Positions 6,865 through 15,404 of a stretch of DNA of 32,881 nt are shown piece after piece. Both the position numbers and the translations under genes were made by a program. Numbering within the stretch: position 1 is the stretch's first letter; each line of letters starts with the position of its first letter. Location of the stretch: positions 1 to 32,881 of the forward strand of contig JAJVHU010000021.1 in assembly GCA_022072505.1 (NCBI GenBank). The letters are read 5' to 3'. Below the pieces are notes generated by a model. It was given only the letters and a program-made list of their open reading frames with translations. It did not search any database and was not told the origin of the DNA. This DNA comes from Phycisphaerae bacterium. Its GTDB lineage: Bacteria; Planctomycetota; Phycisphaerae; UBA1845.

Positions 6865-7635
6865 GTGCCGAAGCTGAGCTTTCCCGTCGAGATCACCCGC
6901 GCGCTGCTTCCGCTGCTCGAAGCGGATCGCCGGTTAGGCGTGGCGGCGTGGCCGATCGCGGCGGCGTCTTCGACCGCACGCGTCCGCGGATCCGCGCCTC
7001 CGCCGGGCGGCGCCGCGCCGGTCGAGATCGAAGGCGACGTGGTTGAACGTCTGCGCGTGCTCAGCGAGGACGTCGCCGGATGCACGAAGTGCGGACTGTC
7101 GGCGACGCGCACGCGCACCGTCTTCGGACAGGGGAACCCGCATGCCCGCCTCGTGTTCGTCGGAGAGGCGCCGGGGTTCGACGAGGACCGTCAGGGGCTG
7201 GCGTTCGTGGGCAAAGCGGGGCAGCTCCTGACGAAAATGATCGAGGCGATGGGCACGACGCGCGAGGACGTGTTCATCTGCAACGTTCTGAAGTGCCGTC
7301 CGCCGAACAACCGGACGCCCGCGCCGGACGAGATTGCGTCGTGCCGCCCGTATCTGCGGCAGCAGCTTGCGTGGATTCATCCGGAGGTGATCGTCGCCCT
7401 GGGCGCGCCGGCGTCGCAGACGCTGCTGTCGACCGCGGAGAGCATCGGCCGGCTTCGCGGACGGTTTCACGAGTACTTCCTGTCCGGCGTGCAGGGCGAG
7501 GGGGCGTCCGTGGCGCTGATGCCGACGTATCACCCCGCGTACCTGCTGCGAAATCCTGCGGACAAGATCAAGGCGTGGGAGGATCTCAAGCAGGTGATGA
7601 GCCGCCTCGGGTTGCAACGTCCGGGCGTGTCCTGA
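6865..7635 (+). CDS. Uracil-DNA glycosylase, family 4 (4Fe-4S)
   Basis: Removes uracil from DNA to start base-excision repair. The 256-residue product has the family-4 marks: four Cys for the iron-sulfur cluster (Cys73 and Cys76 in CTKCGL, Cys144 in LKCRPPNNRTP, Cys160 in SCRPYL), motif 1 GEAPGFDED (about 100-108), and the C-terminal motif HPAYLLRNP (about 223-231). About 55 poorly conserved residues precede the catalytic part. The start is GTG at 6865, supported by AGGGAGG at 6852-6858. The frame stays open far upstream, but that part is only the complement of the divergent hydrolase. The gap of 69 bases to the hydrolase start probably holds both promoters. Confidence 0.93.
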   Translation: MPKLSFPVEITRALLPLLEADRRLGVAAWPIAAASSTARVRGSAPPPGGAAPVEIEGDVVERLRVLSEDVAGCTKCGLSATRTRTVFGQGNPHARLVFVGEAPGFDEDRQGLAFVGKAGQLLTKMIEAMGTTREDVFICNVLKCRPPNNRTPAPDEIASCRPYLRQQLAWIHPEVIVALGAPASQTLLSTAESIGRLRGRFHEYFLSGVQGEGASVALMPTYHPAYLLRNPADKIKAWEDLKQVMSRLGLQRPGVS

Positions 7636-7716
7636 TGGGGGCTCTGACCGGCGATGCGCGTTCAAATCCCGGATCCTGACGCTTCCGGAGTCCTTCGTCC
7701 GACCGCCCCGGCGGGC

Positions 7717-7722
7717 TAGAAT
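7717..7722 (+). promoter_or_regulatory. Candidate -10 box upstream of the ECF sigma gene
   Basis: TAGAAT at 7717-7722 is close to the -10 consensus and lies about 95 bases before the sigma factor start. The -35 position (7694-7699, TTCGTC) is poor, so an alternative sigma factor, possibly the gene's own product, may be used instead. Confidence 0.3.
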
Positions 7723-7816
7723 AAAGCGTGGCGAGCCGGAACGCCACGTCCTTGTCGGCAGGCGGCTTCCGGCGGGGACGGCGCAGGCGCCGGAACGCGA
7801 TCATGAAGGCTTGAGG

Positions 7817-8401
7817 ATGTCCGGATTTCCTGAGGGAGAGTTGACGCGGTTGCTGCGCGCGGCCGAATCCGGCGACGCGGCGGCGTCGGGCCGGGCGTTC
7901 GAGCTGGTGTATCAGGAGCTACGTCGGATTGCGGGCGCGCAGATGTCCCGGACGCCGCCGGGTCAGACCCTGGAACCCACCGCGCTGGTGCATGAGACAT
8001 ATCTTCGTCTGATGGGTCGGGACGATCCCCGGCGGAGTACGGACAGGCGGCACTTCTTCGCCGCGGCTGCTCAGGCGATGCGCGACATCGTCATCGAAAG
8101 CGTGCGGCGGAAGGGGCGGCTGAAGCGCGGCGGCGGGTGGCGCCGGTTGGACGTTGACGAGGTGGAGGCGGCCGGGCGCGTCGCGGAGGCGTCGGGCGGC
8201 GATCTGATTGCGCTGGATGAAGCGATTTCGGAGCTGGCCCGCGCCGAACCTCGTTGCGCGGAGGTGGTCCGCCTGCGGTACTGGACGGGTCTGAAGATGG
8301 ACGAGATCGCCGAGGTGCTGGCGTTGTCGGTTCCGACGGTCGAGCGGGACTGGCGTTTCGCCCGGACCTACCTTTTTGCGCGGTTAACCGAGGAATCCTG
8401 A
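7817..8401 (+). CDS. ECF-type RNA polymerase sigma factor
   Basis: An alternative sigma factor that directs RNA polymerase to a stress or surface regulon. The 194-residue product fits the subgroup common in planctomycetes and acidobacteria. Region 2 includes VYQELRRIAGAQM and a TLEPTALVHETYLRL segment, followed by RHFFAAAAQAMRDI. Region 4 is a helix-turn-helix around LRYWTGLKMDEIAEVL and SVPTVERDWRFAR. I chose ATG at 7817, with GAAGG about seven bases upstream, over the TTG at 7811. No anti-sigma gene is adjacent. The next gene, 25 bases downstream, is a membrane Ser/Thr kinase, and this pairing is common in the group: the kinase probably signals to the sigma factor. Confidence 0.93.
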   Translation: MSGFPEGELTRLLRAAESGDAAASGRAFELVYQELRRIAGAQMSRTPPGQTLEPTALVHETYLRLMGRDDPRRSTDRRHFFAAAAQAMRDIVIESVRRKGRLKRGGGWRRLDVDEVEAAGRVAEASGGDLIALDEAISELARAEPRCAEVVRLRYWTGLKMDEIAEVLALSVPTVERDWRFARTYLFARLTEES

Positions 8402-8426
8402 GTCGTCTTTGCGGGAGGCCCCGATC

Positions 8427-11400
8427 TTGTCGGAATCGTCGATCCAGCAAGCGCGTCTCGTGTTCGACGCGGTGGTCGAGCTTCCCGCGCCGCAGCGCTC
8501 CGGGGCGATCGAGCGTCTCGGGGAGTCGGACGCGAACGCCCGGATCATTGTCGAGCGCATGCTGGCGGCGCATGATCGCGGGCTGGGGCGCTTTCTGGAG
8601 GCCTCGACGCCGTGGGCGGCGCATCTCGGAGACGACGGCGCCGAGGCGGCGGCGCCTCCGTCGCGGATCGGTTCGTACCAGATCGTGCGCGTGCTGGGCG
8701 AAGGCGGGATGGGCGTCGTGTACGAGGCCCGTCAGGAACGCCCCGCCCGCGTCGTCGCGCTGAAGGTGATCCGGTCGGAGTTTCCCGCGCCGGACGCCCT
8801 GCGTCGCTTCGAGTTTGAAAGCGAAGTGTTGGCGCGATTGCAACATCCGGGCATCGCCCACGTGTACGAGGCCGGTCTGGCGGAGGTGGATGCGGGAAAA
8901 GGGCGTCATCCGAGGCTGCCCTTCTTCGCGATGGAGCTGATCCGCGGGCGCACGCTCACCGATCACGTGCGCGTGGAAGGGACGAACGTGATCGGCCGCA
9001 TCGACCTGCTCATCTCGATCTGCGACGCGGTCCGCCACGCACACCAGCGGGGCGTCATTCATCGCGATCTGAAACCGGCGAACGTCCTCGTGGATGAGAA
9101 CGGCCGACCGAAGATCCTGGATTTCGGGATTGCACGGATCGTCGATCCGGACGGCGAGGCGGCGACGACGCGCGCGGAGACCGGGCAGGTTCTCGGAACG
9201 CCGGCGTACATGAGCCCGGAGCAGATCGTCGGACCCCAGCGCGACGTGGACACGCGTGCGGACGTGTACGCCCTCGGCGTCATCTTGTACGAGTTGCTGA
9301 CCGGTCGTCCGCCGCACGACGTGAAGGGCGTCGGGCTTGCGGAGGCGGCGCGCCGGATTCGCGACGAGGATCCGCCGCGTCCCGGGTCGCTGGCGCCCGG
9401 GATCGCGCGCGATCTCGAGGCGATCGTGCTTCGGGCGATCGAGAAGGACCGGTCCCGGCGTTACGGGTCGGCGGCGGAACTCAGCGACGATCTTCAGCGT
9501 TTCCTCAATCATGAACCTGTCGCCGCGCAAGCGCCCGGCGGGTGGTATCTGCTGCGCAAGGCGATGCGGCGGCATCGCGCGGCCACGGCGCTCGCCGCCG
9601 GGCTGACGGTCATCGTGATCGTTTCCGCCGCGGCGCTCGCCCTGATGTACCGCGAGCAGTCCCGCCAGCGCAGCCGGGCGCAGAGTGAGGCGCAGAAGGC
9701 GCAGGACGTCGTGGCGACGCTTCAGGCGATGCTTGGCGCGGCCAACCCCGAGAGCGGGCGCGGGCGCGATTACACCGTGGTGCAGATGCTGGACGACTTC
9801 GCGGCGGACGGACGACGCCTCTGGACCGGGCGACCGGATACGGAGGCGACCGTCCGGCAGACGATGGGCGCGGCCTACCGCGGACTCGCCGAGTTCGACA
9901 AGGCGGATGAGCATCTGCGGGCCGCGCTGGATCTGCGCAAGGCGGAGTTCGGGGAGGAGCATTCGTCGGTGGCGGAGGCGTTGGTGGAGTTGTCGCGTCT
10001 GCGTCACCTCCAGGCGCGTTATGACGAGGCGGACGGGTTGGCGCGTCGCGCGTTGGATATGCGCCGCCGGTTGCTTGGAGAGTCGCACCGGGATGTGGCG
10101 GCGAGCCTCGATCAGGTGGCGTCCAACCTTCAGGCGCAGGGTCGGTATGCCGACGCGGAGCCGGTCTATCATCAGGCTCTTGCGATGCGGCGCGAGTTGC
10201 TCGGACCGGAGCACCCTGACGTCGCCGGCACGTTGAACAACCTCGGGCTGGTCGCCCAGCATCGTGGCGATCCGGACGCGGCCGAGACGTACTACGCCGA
10301 GGCGCTGCGCATCCGTGCGGCCGCCCTGGGACCGCTGCACCCGGATGTCGCAGAGTCACATTTCAATCTCGGCTCGCTTCATCACGCGCGCGGAAACCTG
10401 ACCGAGGCGGAGCGCCTTTATCAGTCCGCCGTGGACGTCAACGCGAGCGTGTTCGGTCCGGATCACGTCGAAGTGGCGTGGAATCTGACGGGTCTGGGGT
10501 CCGTGCAGCGATCGCTGTGCCGCTTCGAGGAAGCTGAGCGGACGTACCGGCGGGTCATCGGCATCTGGGAGAAGAGTTCGGGCCGGACGCACCCGGCGCT
10601 CGCGGTCGCGCTGGGCAATCTGGGGAACGTGCTTGTCGACCTCGGCAGATTCACCGAAGCAGAGGCCCTGAACCGCGAGGCGCTTCAGATTCAACAACGA
10701 CAGTTTCCCGAGGGTCATCCCGGCGAGGCCAACTACCGCGCCAACCTCGGCAGCGCGCTGCGGGGGCAGGGGCGGTTCGAGGAGGCGGAGGCCGAACTCA
10801 ACAGGGCGCACGCGATCATCGCCGAGCATCATCCCCCGGAGCATCCGCGTTTTTCGACGCTTTACGGCTCGATGGCGCGGTTGGCGCGGGACCGCGGGGA
10901 TCTGGTCACGGCGGAATCGTATTACGGGCAAGTTGTGCCACGCTTTGCAAAGGAGCGTGGACCGAACTACCCGACGACGCTTCTTCACCAGGCGGAGTGG
11001 GCGGACGTGCTTTCGCGCCTGGACGAGCCGGACCGCGCCCTGGCGCTGGCGTCCGACGCCGACGCGCGGGCACGGGCGTCTCTGTCGGATCGGCATCTGG
11101 TCCGCGGCGACACCACGCTGGCGCTGGGTCTGGTTCTGTTTCGGAGCGGCGACGACCGTGATCTTGCGCAAGCGGTCGCCCTGCTTGAGGAATCCCTGTC
11201 CGTCCGGGAGGCGGCGTTTCCCGCCGGGCACTGGCGGATCGGAGAGTCGGCGCACGCGCTCGGACGCGCGCTCGCCCGGACCGGCGCGCGGGATGCGGCG
11301 CAGGTGCAACTGGAGAAAGCGGCGACGATCCTCGAGGGCGCGCTCGGGCCGGATCACCCCGAAACCCGGGAGGCGAGGGCGTCCTTGTTCGAGCTTTCGT

Positions 11401-11432
11401 TCGAGTCCGGCGCGAACTCCGGCGGAACTTGA
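8427..11432 (+). CDS. Membrane Ser/Thr protein kinase with TPR repeats
   Basis: A PknB-like kinase of 1001 residues. Order of parts: a short N-terminal segment (about 1-80); the kinase domain (about 84-360) with glycine loop GEGGMGVVYEA, the VALK lysine, catalytic loop HRDLKPANVL, DFG motif DFGIAR and activation segment GTPAYMSPEQ; a single membrane helix (about 386-408, ALAAGLTVIVIVSAAALAL); a coiled stretch rich in Gln and Arg; then about ten tetratricopeptide repeats of the 42-residue NB-ARC-linked kind, recognisable by LGPEHPDVA-like turns. The kinase is cytoplasmic and the TPR part is on the other side of the membrane, likely for partner binding. The start is TTG at 8427, eight bases after GGGAGG (8413-8418). 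It is translationally close to the ECF sigma gene, forming a probable two-gene unit. Confidence 0.95.
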   Translation: MSESSIQQARLVFDAVVELPAPQRSGAIERLGESDANARIIVERMLAAHDRGLGRFLEASTPWAAHLGDDGAEAAAPPSRIGSYQIVRVLGEGGMGVVYEARQERPARVVALKVIRSEFPAPDALRRFEFESEVLARLQHPGIAHVYEAGLAEVDAGKGRHPRLPFFAMELIRGRTLTDHVRVEGTNVIGRIDLLISICDAVRHAHQRGVIHRDLKPANVLVDENGRPKILDFGIARIVDPDGEAATTRAETGQVLGTPAYMSPEQIVGPQRDVDTRADVYALGVILYELLTGRPPHDVKGVGLAEAARRIRDEDPPRPGSLAPGIARDLEAIVLRAIEKDRSRRYGSAAELSDDLQRFLNHEPVAAQAPGGWYLLRKAMRRHRAATALAAGLTVIVIVSAAALALMYREQSRQRSRAQSEAQKAQDVVATLQAMLGAANPESGRGRDYTVVQMLDDFAADGRRLWTGRPDTEATVRQTMGAAYRGLAEFDKADEHLRAALDLRKAEFGEEHSSVAEALVELSRLRHLQARYDEADGLARRALDMRRRLLGESHRDVAASLDQVASNLQAQGRYADAEPVYHQALAMRRELLGPEHPDVAGTLNNLGLVAQHRGDPDAAETYYAEALRIRAAALGPLHPDVAESHFNLGSLHHARGNLTEAERLYQSAVDVNASVFGPDHVEVAWNLTGLGSVQRSLCRFEEAERTYRRVIGIWEKSSGRTHPALAVALGNLGNVLVDLGRFTEAEALNREALQIQQRQFPEGHPGEANYRANLGSALRGQGRFEEAEAELNRAHAIIAEHHPPEHPRFSTLYGSMARLARDRGDLVTAESYYGQVVPRFAKERGPNYPTTLLHQAEWADVLSRLDEPDRALALASDADARARASLSDRHLVRGDTTLALGLVLFRSGDDRDLAQAVALLEESLSVREAAFPAGHWRIGESAHALGRALARTGARDAAQVQLEKAATILEGALGPDHPETREARASLFELSFESGANSGGT

Positions 11433-11531
11433 GCGTCCGAAACCCGGTTGAAGATCTTGCCGCCGCCGGGTAACGTCCGCCGTCCGGCGACCCGGTCCGT
11501 CAGGCCGCGCCACCGCCGTCAGGAACATCTC

Positions 11532-12320
11532 ATGTCAAGACGCACCGTCATCGCCGGCAACTGGAAGATGCATAAGACGCTGGGGGAGGCACGAGAGCTG
11601 GTTAGCGGGCTGCGCCAACGTCTCGAGGCGCTCGGGTCTCCGGCCGACCGGATCGACGTGCTGATCTTCCCTCCGGCGACGCTTCTGTTTCCGATGGCGA
11701 AGGCGATCGCGGGATCACGTATCCTGATGGGAGCGCAGAACGCACATGACGCCGCGCAGGGCGCCTTCACGGGCGAGACATCGATGCGGCACGTCGCCGA
11801 CACCGGGTGTGCGCACGTGCTCGTCGGACACAGCGAGCGGCGTCACGTCTTCGGGGAGAGCGCGGAGTTCCTCGCCCGGAAGGTCGTCAGCGGCTTGGCG
11901 GCGGGACTTACCGTCGTGTATTGTGTGGGCGAGACGCTTGCGGAGCGAGAGGCGGGCCGGACGGAAGCGGTCGTCGGGCGGCACCTGGATGAGGGGTTGT
12001 CGGCCGATCTGGATTTCAGCCGGATCATCCTTGCGTATGAACCGGTGTGGGCGATCGGAACGGGGCGGACCGCGACCCCGCAGCAGGCGCAGGACGTACA
12101 TCAGTTCATCCGCAGCCACCTGTCGAAGCGGTTCGGCGGACCGGTTTCCGACGGGATGCGTGTTTTGTACGGCGGAAGCGTCAAGCCCGACAACGCGGCA
12201 GGGCTGCTGGAGCAGAGGGATATCGACGGTCTGCTTGTCGGCGGGGCGTGCTTGTCGGCGGAGGATTTCGCCGCTATCATCGGGTCCGCCGTGAACCGGG
12301 CGCGGCAGATTTTGTCGTAA
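11532..12320 (+). CDS. tpiA: Triosephosphate isomerase
   Basis: Interconverts dihydroxyacetone phosphate and glyceraldehyde 3-phosphate in glycolysis and gluconeogenesis. The 262-residue TIM barrel has all catalytic residues: Asn10 and Lys12 in AGNWKM, His100 in VGHSERR, and Glu170 in AYEPVWAIGTG, plus the phosphate-binding GGSVKPDN and DGLLVGGACL segments. The start is ATG at 11532 with AGGA at 11521-11524. It opens a plus-strand run of housekeeping genes with secG next, a common bacterial pairing. Confidence 0.97.
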   Translation: MSRRTVIAGNWKMHKTLGEARELVSGLRQRLEALGSPADRIDVLIFPPATLLFPMAKAIAGSRILMGAQNAHDAAQGAFTGETSMRHVADTGCAHVLVGHSERRHVFGESAEFLARKVVSGLAAGLTVVYCVGETLAEREAGRTEAVVGRHLDEGLSADLDFSRIILAYEPVWAIGTGRTATPQQAQDVHQFIRSHLSKRFGGPVSDGMRVLYGGSVKPDNAAGLLEQRDIDGLLVGGACLSAEDFAAIIGSAVNRARQILS

Positions 12321-12394
12321 CGTTATAATCTGCAAAAACTTACGTCGGAAGCGGAAGTTACGGATCGCGCCTGGCGGGCTCAGGATATTCGCAC

Positions 12395-12955
12395 ATGGGT
12401 TGGGGACAGTGGTCGCTGGCGATGGCGCTGACGGCAGTCTGCGTCCTGATGATCATCGTGATTCTGCTGCAGCGCGGGCGCGGCGGCGGGCTGGTCGGCG
12501 TGTTCGGCGGGGGCGGGGCGGGCAGCGCGTTCGGCGCGAAGACCGGCGACGTCTTCACCTGGATCACCGTGGCGCTGGCGGGGCTTTTTATTTTCATCGG
12601 CAGCGTCGGCAACTGCGTGATGGAGCCGAAGATTCCGACGGACGACGGCGCGGCGCTGACGGAAGACGGCGGTCTGACCGAAGAAGACATCAACGCGGAT
12701 CTTCCGCCGCCGGCGACGCCGCCTTCTCAGGGCACGACAACCTCCCCGCCCGCGCCGGGAGCGTCCGCCCCTTCAACCCCTCCGGCGGAATCCGGTGACA
12801 CGGCGAAGCCCACCGCGCCGTCGAATGCCGGGGCGGAAGGTGAAAACAAACCGGTCGCGCCGCCGGAAGGCGGCGGCGCCGATCCGAGTCCGCCTGGCGC
12901 CGGCGAATCCGACCAGAGCGCGGGCGGCGCCGAAGGTGGTCCGGGTTCTGCGTGA
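12395..12955 (+). CDS. secG: Preprotein translocase subunit SecG with Pro-rich tail
   Basis: SecG is the small accessory subunit of the SecYEG channel. The first 75 residues are typical: a membrane helix (about 8-25), the cytoplasmic loop ILLQRGRGGGLVGVFGGGG with GSAFGAKTGD, and a second helix (about 52-70). The product has 186 residues, against 75-110 in most bacteria. The added C-terminal half is an acidic stretch followed by low-complexity Pro/Ala/Ser/Gly sequence, likely disordered. It lies 74 bases after tpiA and seven bases before yicC, with AGGA about nine bases upstream of its ATG. Confidence 0.9.
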   Translation: MGWGQWSLAMALTAVCVLMIIVILLQRGRGGGLVGVFGGGGAGSAFGAKTGDVFTWITVALAGLFIFIGSVGNCVMEPKIPTDDGAALTEDGGLTEEDINADLPPPATPPSQGTTTSPPAPGASAPSTPPAESGDTAKPTAPSNAGAEGENKPVAPPEGGGADPSPPGAGESDQSAGGAEGGPGSA

Positions 12956-12962
12956 CGGCGCG

Positions 12963-13847
12963 ATGATTGTGTCAATGACCGGTTGCGGGGAGGCGGTCCA
13001 CGCCGAGGACGGCGTCGGGTACTCGCTGGACATCCGCTCGGTCAACAACCGCTTCTTCAAGGCGAGCATCAAGCTTCCCGACTCGCTTCAGTCGCTCGAG
13101 GACCGCGTCGAGAAGCTGCTGCGCGAAAGTCTGCGTCGCGGCAGCGTCTACCTTCAGCTTCGCACGCACAACGACGTCGCGGGGGCCGCTGCAACGATCA
13201 ACCTCGGTGTGCTTCAACGTTACGTCGATCAGCTTGTGCAGGCGGTTTTGCCGGGCGGCGCGCAGGCGCGGCTGGATCTGGGGACGCTCGCCGCGCTTCC
13301 GGGCGTCTGCGAGACCGCCGAACCCGACGACGCGCTGATCTCGCGGCGCGCGGCGATCGTCGAACGTTTGACGCGAGAGGCGCTGGCGGCGCTGGTGATG
13401 ATGCGCGGCGAGGAAGGGCGGGCGCTTTTCCGCGAGCTTACGACGCATTGCGACGCGATCCGCCGCCAGCTTGCGCAGATCCGCTCCCGCGCCGGCGAAG
13501 TCATCGTCGAGTATCAGGAGCGACTTCGACAACGGGTGGACCGGTTGCTTGCCGAGAGCCGGATCGAGCTGGACCGGGACACGCTGGCCCGCGAGGTTGC
13601 GGTCTACGCCGACCGCTGCGACATCAGCGAGGAGCTTGCCCGGCTGGAGTCGCACCTCGACCAGTTCCTCGACGCCTGCGCGAACGAGGAGCACGTCGGC
13701 CGCAAGCTGGATTTCCTGACGCAGGAGATGCTGCGGGAGGCGAACACGATCGGGTCGAAGAGCAACGACGTGTCCGTCCTGCGGGCGACCGTGGAGATCA
13801 AAAGCCTGATCGACCGCCTCAAGGAGCAGGTTCAGAATGTCGAGTGA
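12963..13847 (+). CDS. yicC: YicC family endoribonuclease-type protein
   Basis: A conserved protein linked in other bacteria to RNA cleavage and small-RNA turnover. The 294-residue product has the usual start (MIVSMTGCGEA), the N-terminal domain with DIRSVNNRFF, and the highly conserved C-terminal domain with YADRCDISEELARLESHL and KLDFLTQEMLREANTIGSKS. The ending LKEQVQNVE matches the family. The gene begins seven bases after secG and overlaps gmk by 11 bases, in the widely conserved order yicC-gmk-rpoZ-coaBC. Confidence 0.95.
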   Translation: MIVSMTGCGEAVHAEDGVGYSLDIRSVNNRFFKASIKLPDSLQSLEDRVEKLLRESLRRGSVYLQLRTHNDVAGAAATINLGVLQRYVDQLVQAVLPGGAQARLDLGTLAALPGVCETAEPDDALISRRAAIVERLTREALAALVMMRGEEGRALFRELTTHCDAIRRQLAQIRSRAGEVIVEYQERLRQRVDRLLAESRIELDRDTLAREVAVYADRCDISEELARLESHLDQFLDACANEEHVGRKLDFLTQEMLREANTIGSKSNDVSVLRATVEIKSLIDRLKEQVQNVE

Positions 13848-14430
13848 CGGGGCGAGTTCCGGGCGCGGGCTGGTCATCATCTCCGGTCCCAGCGGGGTGG
13901 GGAAAAGCTCGATCTGCAAGGCGGTTCTCGCGCGACACCCGCGGGCGACGTGGAGCGTGTCGGCGACGACCCGCCCGATCCGTCCGGGTGACGTTGCCGG
14001 AGAGAGTTACGAGTTCATCGACGAGGCGGAGTTCGCCCGTCGGCAGGCGGCGGGGGCGTTTCTGGAAACGGCCGCGTACTGCGGTTATCATTACGGCACG
14101 CCGCGTCCGGCGGTCGAGCGTGCGCTGGCGCAGGGGCGGATCGTGATCCTGGAGATCGAGATCCAGGGCGCGGTGCAGGTGGCGTCGAAGATGCCGCGGT
14201 CGACGCGGATCTTCATCCTGCCCCCCACGGCGGAGTCGCTGCGCCTGCGCCTGGAAGGGCGGAACAGCGAGCGGGCGGAGCAACTGGCGAAGCGGCTTGA
14301 GGCGGCGGACGGCGAGATCGCGTTCGCGCGGGACAGCGGCGTGTATCAACATTTCGTCGTCAATGACGACCTTGAGGAAAGCGTGCGGCGGGTGATCGAC
14401 ATCATCGAGGCGGAGTTCGCCCGGTCCTGA
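13837..14430 (+). CDS. gmk: Guanylate kinase
   Basis: Phosphorylates GMP to GDP with ATP. The 197-residue product has the P-loop GPSGVGKSS (about 17-25), the GMP-binding stretch SVSATTRPIRPGDV followed by the GESYEFI segment, and the lid region around RLEGRNSE. The ATG overlaps the end of yicC by 11 bases, suggesting translational coupling. The length is typical of bacterial enzymes. Confidence 0.97.
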   Translation: MSSDGASSGRGLVIISGPSGVGKSSICKAVLARHPRATWSVSATTRPIRPGDVAGESYEFIDEAEFARRQAAGAFLETAAYCGYHYGTPRPAVERALAQGRIVILEIEIQGAVQVASKMPRSTRIFILPPTAESLRLRLEGRNSERAEQLAKRLEAADGEIAFARDSGVYQHFVVNDDLEESVRRVIDIIEAEFARS

Positions 14431-14457
14431 ACCTCCGCGCGGGAGACGTGACAACGC

Positions 14458-14712
14458 ATGATCGAACTGCTCAAGAGCGACGACATCATCAACAAGTGCG
14501 GCGGTCGGTTCAAGCTGACGGCGCTCATCCAGCGCCGGTGGCTGCAACTGCTTCAGGGATCGCGTCCGATGGTCGAGAGCAAGGGGCTGACCCCGCTCGA
14601 GGTCGTCGTCCGCGAGATCGCCGAAGGCAAGATCGAGATGGAGCTGGCGACGCAGGACTACGACTATCGCGCCAGCGCCGCCCTGCCCGAGTTCTCCTCG
14701 GAAGCGGAATGA
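14458..14712 (+). CDS. rpoZ: RNA polymerase omega subunit
   Basis: Omega helps assembly and stability of RNA polymerase by holding beta-prime. The 84-residue product contains the family pattern: an N-terminal short stretch, then KCGGRFKLTALIQRRW and the VVREIAEGKIEM segment near the end. It lies 27 bases after gmk and before coaC, its usual place. The similarity is clear but the protein is short and divergent, with Arg-Trp after the usual RRA-like position. Confidence 0.85.
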   Translation: MIELLKSDDIINKCGGRFKLTALIQRRWLQLLQGSRPMVESKGLTPLEVVVREIAEGKIEMELATQDYDYRASAALPEFSSEAE

Positions 14713-14758
14713 CGCCGCGCTCCGATCCGCCGCGCGGGAGAGGCCCCGGACGCATCCG

Positions 14759-15367
14759 ATGCCTGACGAGTCATCCAGCCGGGTTCCGACGGGCGCCGGG
14801 TCTGCCGCCGACCTGGCGGGGCGCGAGGTGCTCGTCGGCGTCAGCGGCGGGATCGCGGCGTTCAAGACCTGCGCCCTGGTCTCCGCGCTGGTGCAGCGCG
14901 GGGCGGGCGTGACCGTGGTAATGACCGGCGCCGCGACGCGCTTCATCGGTCCGCTCACCTTCGAGTCGCTCACCGCCCGCCGCGTCATCCTGGATCTCTG
15001 GTCCGCCGAGCAGGACCGCGACTCCCGGCATATTCACGTCACCGAGCGGGCGCACCTTTTCATCATCGCTCCGGCGACCGCCAACGTGATCGGCAAGATG
15101 GCGCACGGCATCGCCGATGACGCCCTGACGACGATGGTGCTCGCCGCCGCCGGCCCGCTTCTGCTTGCTCCCGCGATGAACGACCGCATGTGGCGCAACC
15201 CGATCGTGCAGCGCAACATCGAGATTCTCCGGACCGCCGGGGGCTCGATCGTCGAGCCTGAAAGCGGCTGGCTCGCCTGCCGCACGATCGGCGAAGGCCG
15301 GATGGCGGAACCGCAGACGATCCTTGACGCCGTGATCCGGATGTTGACCGGTTCCGGTCGCCGGTGA
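14759..15367 (+). CDS. coaC: Phosphopantothenoylcysteine decarboxylase (CoaC)
   Basis: Decarboxylates 4'-phosphopantothenoylcysteine to phosphopantetheine, a flavin-dependent step in coenzyme A synthesis. The 202-residue product shows VGVSGGIAAFKT at the start, the catalytic His in HIHVTERA, the flavin-contact PATANVIGKMAHGIADDAL region, the PAMN motif, and the Cys-bearing loop GWLACRTIGEGRM. Most bacteria fuse this domain to CoaB; here the protein ends after the CoaC domain and coaB follows 37 bases later as its own gene. There is no strong ribosome binding site. Confidence 0.93.
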   Translation: MPDESSSRVPTGAGSAADLAGREVLVGVSGGIAAFKTCALVSALVQRGAGVTVVMTGAATRFIGPLTFESLTARRVILDLWSAEQDRDSRHIHVTERAHLFIIAPATANVIGKMAHGIADDALTTMVLAAAGPLLLAPAMNDRMWRNPIVQRNIEILRTAGGSIVEPESGWLACRTIGEGRMAEPQTILDAVIRMLTGSGRR

Positions 15368-15404
15368 CGCGAAAGCCGTTTCCGGCATCCAACGGAACGT
15401 AAAC

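Noticed and set aside
8091..10340. Large minus-strand open frame opposite the kinase (and similar ones opposite thrS and the lipoprotein)
   Set aside because: These mirror the codon bias of a real gene on the other strand and show Arg/Pro-rich sequence with no family motif.
12324..12329. Promoter for secG (TATAAT just after tpiA)
   Set aside because: No -35 box is found at 15-19 bp, and the genes look co-transcribed; kept only as a possibility.
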